Assembly: GCA_019510535.1 (NCBI GenBank)
Contig: JAEKKE010000320.1
Location: 1-7,191, forward strand
Reading direction: 5' to 3'
Source: Acidobacteriota bacterium
GTDB lineage: Bacteria > Acidobacteriota > Terriglobia > Terriglobales > Acidobacteriaceae
Length of the DNA: 7,191 nt
Every line of letters starts with the position of its first letter. Positions within the stretch are counted from its first letter, which is position 1. The position numbers and the translations under genes were made by a program. Below, piece by piece: positions 1 to 4,559 of this stretch. The notes beneath the pieces are model-generated. The model saw nothing but the letters and a program-made list of their open reading frames with translations, made no database searches and had not been told where the DNA came from.

Positions 1-1
1 A

Positions 2-412
2 CAGAAGATCCACGGCCGGCAGACCTCCGTCGTAGCGTTTACGCAGGTACCCGAGCGGGTGAAGGTTCCCGGTGTGATCCGCGGTATGGACGGAGACGTG
101 CCGATGCTGCAACAGGGCCTTGTCTGGGTCGACGAAGACACGTCGCGGATTCTCCGCATTCGCACCGACCTTCTAACGCCTCTGCCGCAGATCAATACAA
201 CCCGCCTTACATCGACAGTCGAGTACTCCGAGGTCCATCTGCCAGGCCTGGACGAGAAGCTGTGGCTTCCCCGCCGCGTGGAGCTCCTGTGGACGATGAA
301 CGCCCGCAACGGCGGAGAGATCCACCGCTACTCCAACTATCGTCTCTATAAAGCAAACGTGAGGATCATCACCGACACTACAGGCACCACTCCAATTGAC
401 GACGTTCCGTAA
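2..412 (+). CDS. C-terminal part of a probable secreted protein of unknown function (5' end outside window)
   Basis: The frame is open from the left edge to the TAA at 410-412, giving 136 visible residues, so the start lies upstream of the window. The protein looks rich in beta strands: it has GLVWVDEDTSRILRI, then a stretch with V-Y-S-E-V-H, WLPRRVELLW and HRYSNYRLYKANVRI. From memory this alternation of a 'WVD..T..ILRI' strand, a 'WLP' strand and a final 'YSNYRLY' strand is common in acidobacterial exported proteins with a LolA/lipoprotein-carrier-like fold, but I cannot assign a function. The signal peptide, if any, is not in the window. The gene runs tail-to-tail with dnaA and is followed by a good intrinsic terminator. 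A GTG at 59 is only an internal codon of this longer frame. Coding is likely; the fold suggestion is tentative. Confidence 0.75.
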   Translation, partial: QKIHGRQTSVVAFTQVPERVKVPGVIRGMDGDVPMLQQGLVWVDEDTSRILRIRTDLLTPLPQINTTRLTSTVEYSEVHLPGLDEKLWLPRRVELLWTMNARNGGEIHRYSNYRLYKANVRIITDTTGTTPIDDVP

Positions 413-428
413 CCCATACACCGGGTGC

Positions 429-454
429 CCCATGTCCCGATTTTGGGACGTGGG
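429..454. repeat. Hairpin-forming inverted repeat after the first gene
   Basis: The arms CCCATGTCCC (429-438) and GGGACGTGGG (445-454) pair over 10 bp with one G-T wobble around the loop GATTTT. It lies between the stop of the leftmost gene and that gene's terminator. From memory, similar 'CCCATGTCCC...GGGACATGGG' palindromes recur between genes in acidobacterial genomes, so this may be a dispersed REP-like element. It may also simply protect the 3' end of the transcript. Confidence 0.5.
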
Positions 455-456
455 TA

Positions 457-482
457 TTCGAGCGCAGCTCGAACCGTTTTTG
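457..482 (+). terminator. Intrinsic terminator of the leftmost gene
   Basis: A 7-bp stem, TTCGAGC (457-463) with GCTCGAA (467-473), closes a GCA loop. It is followed by CCG and five T residues (477-481). It sits 45 bases after the TAA at 412 and is oriented to stop rightward transcription before it meets convergent dnaA. Confidence 0.65.
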
Positions 483-560
483 TCATTTGGTAACGATCGG
501 GGTTCCAGGCCAGCTGCTCTGGTGTGGATGGAGGGCAGAGGAGAAGTCTGCTTCTCTATA

Positions 561-589
561 AAAATAAAAAGGCCACCATCAAGGTGGCC
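561..589 (-). terminator. Intrinsic terminator of dnaA
   Basis: The perfect 7-bp stem GGCCACC (571-577) and GGTGGCC (583-589) closes a 5-base loop. Read on the minus strand it is followed at once by TTTTTATTTT (561-570), a classical rho-independent signal about 20 bases beyond the dnaA stop. On the plus strand only a weaker pyrimidine run follows (590-600), so any bidirectional activity would be weak. A further small hairpin, GAGAAG/CTTCTC (541-556), lies just beyond it. Confidence 0.85.
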
Positions 590-609
590 CTTCTCTCTTA
601 TGGAACCGT

Positions 610-2025
610 TTAGTTCAGCGTCTCCATCAGCTTATTGATCGTGCGGTTCAGATCCTTATCCGCCCTGCGCTGTTCATCGATCTTCGCAATCGAATGCATC
701 ACTGTCGTGTGATGTTTGCCACCGAACTGGCGGCCGATCTCAGGCAGCGAAGCCTCGGTCATCTGCTTCGCGAGATACATGGCAATCTGGCGCGGAACCA
801 CAATCTGGCGTGAGTTATTCTTCTGCTTCAGCTCTGCCACGCGCATGCCGAACTGCTCGGCAACCGCGCGCTGGATCGCCTCGATCGTGATCTTGCGTAC
901 CTGAGTATCGATGAACTGCTTCAGGCACTGCTGTGCTGTCGGCAGCGTGATCTCCACGCCGTGCAGGGAGCACCATGCGATCAGGCGTACGAGCGCGCCT
1001 TCCAGCTCACGGACGTTGGTGCGCACATTCGATGCAATGAACAGCGCCACATCGGTCGGCAGCGGCGTGTGCTCGCTCTCGGCCTTCTTCTGCAGGATGG
1101 CGACTTTGGTCTCAAGATCAGGCGGCTGAATGTCGGCAATCAATCCCCACTCAAAGCGCGAACGCAGACGGTCTTCGAAATCGGCCAGCTCTTTCGGTGG
1201 ACGGTCCGACGCGATGACGATCTGCTTCATCGACTCGTGCAACGCATTGAAGGTATGGAAGAACTCCTCCTGCGTACGCTCCTTGCCGGCCAGGAACTGG
1301 ATATCGTCGATCAGCAGCACATCCACGTTGCGATACTTGTCGCGGAAGCTGGTCATCTTGTCGTAGCGCACCGAGTTGATCATCTCGTTGGTGAACTTCT
1401 CACCCGAGACGTAGCTGATGGCCGCATGCGGATTGCGGCGCTTCACCTCATGGCCGATGGCCTGCATCAGGTGGGTTTTGCCCATACCCACGCCGCCGTA
1501 CAGGAAGAGCGGGTTGTACGCCTTCGAAGGACGCTCGGCGACTGCGAGCGATGCTGCATGAGCGAACTGGTTGCCGCTGCCGATGACAAAGCCGTCGAAG
1601 ACGTAACGCGGGTTCAGTTGCGCTGCGGTGTTCCAGTCGAAACGAGACTGCTCCGGAAGATTAGCGCTCTGCCGAGCGTTGTTGTTGCGGGCGTTGGTCA
1701 GCGAGCGATCAGGCTGTGGCGCGAATCCGCCGTCCTCGCGCACCTTGGGCAGCGAGGGGTCTTCCTGCGGTGTCACAAAGAGCACCTTCTCAACCTCGAG
1801 GCCGAGGTTGTCGATTGCCTCCATGATCAGATTTTCGTAGCGATCCCCCACATGCTGAAACTCGGTCGAGGGGATACGGACGTACAAGGTCTTGCCGTTG
1901 ATATGCGAGAAGCGCGTGGGCTTGAACCAGGTGTCATAGGACTGCCGGTTCACTTTCTTCTGCAACGCTTCAAGAATACGGACCCAGTGATTCAAAACAA
2001 CGGTAGCAGTCGGTGCAAAGGACAT
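610..2025 (-). CDS. dnaA: Chromosomal replication initiator protein DnaA
   Basis: DnaA is the AAA+ ATPase that binds DnaA boxes at oriC, melts the origin and helps load the helicase; it also acts as a transcription factor. The 471 residues have the full layout. Domain I is at about 8-85 (VNRQSYDTWFKPT at 25-37). A variable, polar linker follows at about 88-130. The AAA+ domain III spans about 135-350, with Walker A GGVGMGKT (177-184), Walker B LLIDDIQF (237-244), the sensor I region IVIASD (269-274), the arginine-finger box RLRSRF (286-291) and sensor II NVRELEGAL (337-345). The DNA-binding domain IV carries the signature GRQFGGKHHTTVMHSIAKI (431-449). The ATG is chosen because AGGA sits 5 bases upstream on the minus strand and domain I starts normally. 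Length and motifs are normal for the family. It is transcribed away from rpmH and converges on the leftmost gene. Confidence 0.98.
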   Translation of the reverse strand: MSFAPTATVVLNHWVRILEALQKKVNRQSYDTWFKPTRFSHINGKTLYVRIPSTEFQHVGDRYENLIMEAIDNLGLEVEKVLFVTPQEDPSLPKVREDGGFAPQPDRSLTNARNNNARQSANLPEQSRFDWNTAAQLNPRYVFDGFVIGSGNQFAHAASLAVAERPSKAYNPLFLYGGVGMGKTHLMQAIGHEVKRRNPHAAISYVSGEKFTNEMINSVRYDKMTSFRDKYRNVDVLLIDDIQFLAGKERTQEEFFHTFNALHESMKQIVIASDRPPKELADFEDRLRSRFEWGLIADIQPPDLETKVAILQKKAESEHTPLPTDVALFIASNVRTNVRELEGALVRLIAWCSLHGVEITLPTAQQCLKQFIDTQVRKITIEAIQRAVAEQFGMRVAELKQKNNSRQIVVPRQIAMYLAKQMTEASLPEIGRQFGGKHHTTVMHSIAKIDEQRRADKDLNRTINKLMETLN

Positions 2026-2253
2026 GTCTTTCCTATCGGTCCGAGCGGCTGTTTTAACACAACGGGATCCCGGGAAGAAGCGAGAAACAGCAAACGGTCA
2101 CCCTTGCCTGCTTGAGGAAATCTCATGCGGGTGAGGTGGGAGAGCGTCTGCTGGAAGCTCTGCGCTGCGCGGCGCGAGAGGTTGTTTCCTTGAGGGTCCT
2201 GCGTGGTGAAAATGACAGCCGATGAACTGTCGTGTCTCTATCGAACAGTGCCG

Positions 2254-2284
2254 ATAGTAGCACGCTGAACCGGGACCAATTCAA
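2254..2284 (-). promoter_or_regulatory. Candidate dnaA promoter (extended -10)
   Basis: On the minus strand the sequence reads TGCTACTAT, an extended -10 (TGn plus TACTAT, with the hexamer at plus-strand 2254-2259). A -35-like TTGAAT (2279-2284) lies 19 bases upstream. The 19-base spacing is long, but an extended -10 can tolerate a weak -35. The predicted start would leave a leader of roughly 220 bases before the dnaA ATG. One copy of the ACCAATT direct repeat (2275-2281) overlaps the -35, so regulation there is conceivable. Confidence 0.35.
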
Positions 2285-2385
2285 GCGGCATTCACCAATT
2301 AATTTTGAGTTGCACCATGCATTGTGAAACTTCCGCCAGGCGCTCAAAAAGTGTGAACGAATCTGAGTCCGGACGCAGACAGAGC

Positions 2386-2414
2386 TTGGCCGAAAGTGGA
2401 AATCGGGGTAGAAT
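2386..2414 (+). promoter_or_regulatory. Candidate rpmH operon promoter
   Basis: TTGGCC (2386-2391; 4 of 6 matches to the -35 consensus) and TAGAAT (2409-2414; 5 of 6 matches to the -10) are separated by exactly 17 bases. This places the transcript start near 2421, about 40 bases before the rpmH ATG. It is the best sigma-70-type promoter in the window and would drive rpmH, the cupin, rnpA and yidD. Confidence 0.6.
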
Positions 2415-2461
2415 AAAAAGCTGTTGCAACTTCAAGGATTTGATGTAGGAGAGGCTATCCC

Positions 2462-2617
2462 ATGCCCAAGCGTACCTTTCAACCCAATCGCCGCCGCCGC
2501 TCGAAGGTTCATGGCTTCCTGAGCCGCATGGCCAGCAAGGCCGGACGCGCCGTTCTGAGCCGCCGCCGCGCCAAGGGCCGTCACAAGATCGCCGTCAGCG
2601 CCGGTTTCCGCGACTAG
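2462..2617 (+). CDS. rpmH: 50S ribosomal protein L34
   Basis: L34 is a small basic protein of the large ribosomal subunit that packs against 23S rRNA. The 51 residues start MPKRTFQPNRRRRSKVHGF and contain FLSRMASKAGRAVLSRRRAKGR, spanning residues 19-40, which is the near-invariant body of the family. About a third of the residues are Arg or Lys. The final part, HKIAVSAGFRD, is a few residues longer than the shortest family members. The start is fixed by a strong Shine-Dalgarno sequence, AGGAGAGG (2447-2454), 7 bases before the ATG. The gene heads the rightward operon and lies divergent to dnaA, a very common bacterial arrangement. The TAG stop at 2615-2617 is followed, in the same frame, by the cupin start 18 bases later. 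Confidence 0.97.
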   Translation: MPKRTFQPNRRRRSKVHGFLSRMASKAGRAVLSRRRAKGRHKIAVSAGFRD

Positions 2618-2635
2618 TTTTACCCCGTTCTTCCC

Positions 2636-3019
2636 ATGCAGCCCGGCCCCATCTCGCTGGAGCAAGCATGCGCGAAGCTGGCCGAACTTTGGTCGCCGCG
2701 TGTCGTAGGCCGGGTTAATGATCAATACGTCAAGGTAGCGAAGGTCCAGGGAGAGTTTCCCTGGCACGCGCATGAACGCGAGGACGAGATGTTTCTCGTC
2801 CTCCATGGACGTCTGCGCATCGGCCGCGAAGCTGCCGACGGCGGACCCGTCTTCGTCGGTCCCGGTGAGTTCTTCGTAGTGCCCCGTGGCGTCCGTCACA
2901 ACACCGCCGCCGAAGAAGAGACCTGGATCGTACTCATCGAGACCGTCACCACCGAACACGCCGGCAGCGAGAAGACTGATCGGTCCCGTAGCCTGGAAGA
3001 ACAGCTCCGTCCTCTCTGA
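2636..3019 (+). CDS. Small single-domain cupin protein, function unknown
   Basis: The 127-residue protein carries both cupin motifs. Motif 1 is G39-x4-H44-A-H46-x4-E51-x6-G58 (reading HAHEREDEMFLVLHG); motif 2 is G77-x5-P83-x-G85-x2-H88. H44, H46, E51 and H88 are the expected metal ligands, so a metal-binding beta barrel is likely. The substrate cannot be told: single cupins include sugar isomerases, dioxygenases and ligand sensors. There is no signal peptide, so it is probably cytoplasmic. The C-terminal 20 or so residues are charged and probably disordered. The ATG lies 18 bases after the rpmH stop, in the same frame, with no recognisable Shine-Dalgarno sequence, so translation may depend on coupling to rpmH. 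Its stop overlaps the GAGGAA that serves rnpA. A cupin between rpmH and rnpA is unusual, since these two genes are normally adjacent. Confidence 0.88.
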   Translation: MQPGPISLEQACAKLAELWSPRVVGRVNDQYVKVAKVQGEFPWHAHEREDEMFLVLHGRLRIGREAADGGPVFVGPGEFFVVPRGVRHNTAAEEETWIVLIETVTTEHAGSEKTDRSRSLEEQLRPL

Positions 3020-3034
3020 GGAATCGAACGCTTT

Positions 3035-3391
3035 ATGTACGCCGACCTCCGCCTTCGCAAACACGCTGACTTTCAAAGTGTGTACGGCCGCAGCCGCAAG
3101 CAGCACGCTCGGCAGATGGCTTACTTCTTCGCCCCCCGCGAGGATGAGGGCACAGGCCCACGCATCGGTCTTACCGTCGGCAAGGTTATGGGCAAGGCAC
3201 ACGACCGCAACCGCATCAAACGCCGGCTCCGTGCCGCCATACGCGCCAATGCTGCCCTGCTCACCTTGCCGGTTGACGTGATTCTGCATCCCCGGCGCAC
3301 CGTACTCGAGATCGAGTTCGAAAAGCTGAAGGCCGATGTGGCCGACGTCTTCCGTGCCGTTCAGCGCGCCGCCTCAAGGGCTCGGTCATGA
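3035..3391 (+). CDS. rnpA: Ribonuclease P protein component
   Basis: RnpA is the protein subunit that assists the catalytic RNase P RNA in removing 5' leaders from precursor tRNAs. The 118 residues show the expected order. RLRKHADFQSVYGRSRKQ (6-23) forms the N-terminal helix and first strand, with the aromatic and basic residues that contact the leader. RIGLTVGKVMGKAHDRNR (43-60) runs into the RNR motif R58-N59-R60, followed by IKRRLR. VDVILHPR (80-87) is the late strand, and a basic C-terminal helix ends the protein. The start ATG is preceded by GAGGAA (3018-3023), 11 bases upstream and overlapping the cupin stop, which suggests translational coupling. The last bases overlap yidD by four (ATGA). 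Length is normal for the family. Confidence 0.96.
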   Translation: MYADLRLRKHADFQSVYGRSRKQHARQMAYFFAPREDEGTGPRIGLTVGKVMGKAHDRNRIKRRLRAAIRANAALLTLPVDVILHPRRTVLEIEFEKLKADVADVFRAVQRAASRARS

Positions 3392-3636
3392 CCTGGCTGC
3401 TCCGCGGTATCTTCACGGTCTACCGCTGGACGCTCTCTCCTCTGCTTCACAGCTTCGGCCTCGGCAACTGCAAATATCAGCCGACCTGCTCCGAATATGC
3501 GGAGATCGCCCTTTATCGTCATGGTGTCTTCAAAGGTACAGCCCTCGCTCTCTGGCGGATTCTCCGCTGCAATCCCTTCAGCAAAGGCGGCCTGGATCAG
3601 GTTCCCGAGGCGAACGGCCGAGACAATTCAAGATAA
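3388..3636 (+). CDS. yidD: Membrane protein insertion efficiency factor YidD
   Basis: YidD is a small, membrane-associated protein that aids YidC-dependent insertion of inner-membrane proteins. The 82 residues have the family core NCKYQPTCSEYAEIALYRHG (27-46), with cysteines C28 and C34, then LWRILRCNPFSKGGLDQVP (55-73) with C61. The N-terminal segment LLRGIFTVYRWTLSPLL (4-20) is the amphipathic membrane-binding stretch. The ATG overlaps the rnpA stop by four bases (ATGA) and has AAGGG (3376-3380) 7 bases upstream. The usual order rnpA-yidD-yidC is kept, but yidC is displaced by about 920 bases by the toxin-antitoxin genes. The TAA stop (3634-3636) lies inside the inverted repeat that precedes those genes. 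Confidence 0.96.
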   Translation: MTWLLRGIFTVYRWTLSPLLHSFGLGNCKYQPTCSEYAEIALYRHGVFKGTALALWRILRCNPFSKGGLDQVPEANGRDNSR

Positions 3637-3655
3637 TAACAAATATGTTATTATC
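3632..3655. promoter_or_regulatory. Perfect inverted repeat, probable toxin-antitoxin operator/promoter
   Basis: GATAATAACA (3632-3641) and TGTTATTATC (3646-3655) are exact reverse complements around AATA. The site is very AT-rich in a GC-rich region and ends 8 bases before the toxin ATG. This is the position expected for the operator of a self-regulated toxin-antitoxin operon. TATTAT (3649-3654) inside the right arm and GATAAT (3632-3637) in the left arm both resemble -10 hexamers, though their -35 elements are weak. A start from TATTAT would give a nearly leaderless transcript. The left arm contains the yidD stop codon. As RNA it would be a weak A-U hairpin without a U-run, so it is not a terminator. 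Confidence 0.65.
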
Positions 3656-3663
3656 GGATAGCG

Positions 3664-4068
3664 ATGGTCAGGCTGCAGGAATACCTGGATCTCCAGGGGC
3701 GCAATGAATACCGGCGGTGGTTTAACGAGCTGGATGTTGCGGCTGCCACGAAAGTCACCGTGGCTTTGGAGCGACTTGCAACCGGGAACATCTCGGCCGT
3801 GAAGTCCGTTGGAGATGGCGTATCCGAGTGCAGGATAGACTTTGGCCCCGGTTATCGCGTGTATTTCGGCAAGGATGGCGAACAGCTTGTCATCCTGTTA
3901 GGTGGCGGAACCAAGAAGCGTCAGAATCGGGATATCGAAGACGCGAAAGTAGCATGGCACGAGTACAAACAACGTAAAAAAGACGCGCTAAAACAAGCAG
4001 AATCAAAGGGCTCCGCAAAGGCAATATCCAGAAACAAGACGAAGAAGAAACGTCAAAGGGAGGATTGA
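3664..4068 (+). CDS. RelE/ParE-superfamily toxin (HI1419/HigB-like) with basic C-terminal extension
   Basis: The family comprises small toxins, mostly ribosome-dependent mRNA nucleases, held inactive by a partner encoded beside them. Residues 1-100 match the HI1419-type 'addiction module killer' pattern as I remember it: RRWFNELD (17-24), the helix AAATKVTVALERLATGN (26-42), GVSECRIDFGPGYRVYF (52-68), a hydrophobic strand QLVILLGGGTKKRQNRDI (74-91) and AKVAWHEY (94-101). R57, R65, K84, K85 and R86 are the likely RNA-contacting or catalytic residues. The family usually ends near residue 100; here a tail of about 33 residues, full of Lys and Arg (103-134), follows. There is no clear Shine-Dalgarno sequence before the ATG, in contrast to the antitoxin. 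The toxin comes first, as in higBA-type operons, three bases ahead of its partner. A-rich codon use at the 3' end differs from the flanking core genes and points to later acquisition. Confidence 0.85.
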   Translation: MVRLQEYLDLQGRNEYRRWFNELDVAAATKVTVALERLATGNISAVKSVGDGVSECRIDFGPGYRVYFGKDGEQLVILLGGGTKKRQNRDIEDAKVAWHEYKQRKKDALKQAESKGSAKAISRNKTKKKRQRED

Positions 4069-4071
4069 GAT

Positions 4072-4392
4072 ATGGCACTCACAAGAGATTTCCGTGAAAC
4101 CATTCGCGAACGCGCACAACGTGAACCAGCCTTTCGCCAAAGCCTCCTCCGGGAAGGCCTGCAGCTCATCAATACGGGCGATTTCGCTACCGGAAGAGCA
4201 ATTCTGAGGAACTACATCAATGCCACAATCGGATTCTCGCGGCTCGCCCAAGCGACGAAGATCCCATCCCCAAGTCTGCAGCGCATGTTTGGGCCGAAGG
4301 GAAACCCAAGCGCGCAAAACCTCTTCGGTGTGATTGCCGCTCTTCAAAAGGCAGAAGGCGTCAACGTCGAACTCCGGATGCACACACGCTAA
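4072..4392 (+). CDS. Helix-turn-helix antitoxin/regulator partner of the toxin
   Basis: The 106-residue protein probably neutralises the upstream toxin and represses the operon through the inverted repeat at 3632-3655. The C-terminal part has the look of a Cro/C1- or HI1420-type DNA-binding domain: GFSRLAQATKIPSPSLQRMF (54-73), in which LAQATKIPSPSLQRM forms the helix-turn-helix, then GPKGNPSAQNLFGVIAALQK (74-93). The 'GNP' turn after the recognition helix is typical of HI1420-like antidotes. The N-terminal half (1-50) is charged and helical and could wrap the toxin; it differs from the short N-terminus of HI1420. The start is firm: GGGAGG (4058-4063) lies 8 bases upstream, within the end of the toxin gene, and only three bases separate the two reading frames. 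The much better ribosome binding site than the toxin's fits the need for excess antitoxin. Confidence 0.82.
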   Translation: MALTRDFRETIRERAQREPAFRQSLLREGLQLINTGDFATGRAILRNYINATIGFSRLAQATKIPSPSLQRMFGPKGNPSAQNLFGVIAALQKAEGVNVELRMHTR

Positions 4393-4397
4393 AGTCC

Positions 4398-4434
4398 CCT
4401 CCTGAACGGAGGCCGCACCCCATTTTTTCAGGAG
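4398..4434 (+). other. Overlapping alternative hairpins after the antitoxin gene
   Basis: Two stems share bases and cannot form together. One is CCTCC (4398-4402) with GGAGG (4408-4412). The other is CTCCTGAA (4399-4406) with TTCAGGAG (4427-4434), 8 bp around a 20-base loop. A run of six T (4423-4428) lies ten bases past the first stem. This is not a classical terminator, but it may be a weak one that ends the toxin-antitoxin transcript while letting some readthrough into yidC. Confidence 0.35.
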
Positions 4435-4450
4435 TGTGTATTCAGGCACC

Positions 4451-4485
4451 GTTTGCAAGCAAACAATTCCCTTCCCCAATACAAT
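4451..4485 (+). promoter_or_regulatory. Candidate yidC promoter with a small palindrome
   Basis: TACAAT (4480-4485) matches 5 of 6 bases of a -10 element and would start a transcript near 4492, about 70 bases before the proposed yidC start. The upstream palindrome GTTTGC-AA-GCAAAC (4451-4464) includes TTGCAA (4453-4458), but its 21-base spacing is too long for a good -35. The palindrome might instead be a regulator site. A separate promoter here would make sense given the toxin-antitoxin pair ahead of yidC. Confidence 0.3.
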
Positions 4486-4559
4486 GGAAATGAGCGATTT
4501 TGCGCCTAAAATCACGCGCCCGCTCGCAGGATCTACTCAGGAAGAGAGTCGAAGTCTCC

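Larger units (their letters stand above)
2026..2461. other. Divergent dnaA-rpmH intergenic region (possible ancestral origin locus, no clear DnaA boxes)
   Basis: This 436-base gap separates the start codons of dnaA (left) and rpmH (right). It holds the candidate promoters listed separately and an AT-rich patch at about 2291-2312. Scanning both strands for TTATNCACA, I find only poor matches: TTTAACACA at 2053-2061, and TGTGAACGA at 2353-2361, which differs from the reverse-strand consensus at two positions. ACCAATT occurs twice as a direct repeat (2275-2281 and 2294-2300, 19 bases apart). An open frame of 74 codons on the minus strand (2123-2347) has no recognisable protein features and I leave it out. 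Confidence 0.6.

Noticed and set aside
396..638. Short plus-strand open frame between the two convergent genes
   Set aside because: It crosses two terminators and the end of dnaA, and its start falls within the tail of the leftmost gene.
2053..2061. DnaA-box-like TTTAACACA
   Set aside because: It is a single, imperfect match with no neighbouring boxes, so it is too weak to call a binding site.
961..2115. Plus-strand open frame of 384 codons
   Set aside because: It runs antisense to dnaA over most of its length, and dnaA is certain from its motifs.
2123..2347. Minus-strand open frame of 74 codons upstream of dnaA
   Set aside because: It has no family features and would cover the likely dnaA promoter.
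2432..3289. Long minus-strand open frame of 285 codons
   Set aside because: It lies opposite rpmH, the cupin and rnpA, all of which carry clear family motifs, and its own translation shows no recognisable domain. It is a product of GC-rich codon use on the other strand.
3623..4469. ACAATTC at 3623-3629 and again at 4463-4469 as a possible target-site duplication flanking the toxin-antitoxin module
   Set aside because: A 7-base match is expected by chance over such intervals, and there are no transposase or terminal inverted repeats to support insertion by a mobile element.
4003..4515. Minus-strand open frame of 170 codons
   Set aside because: It overlaps the end of the toxin gene and all of the antitoxin gene, both of which have better start signals and family features.
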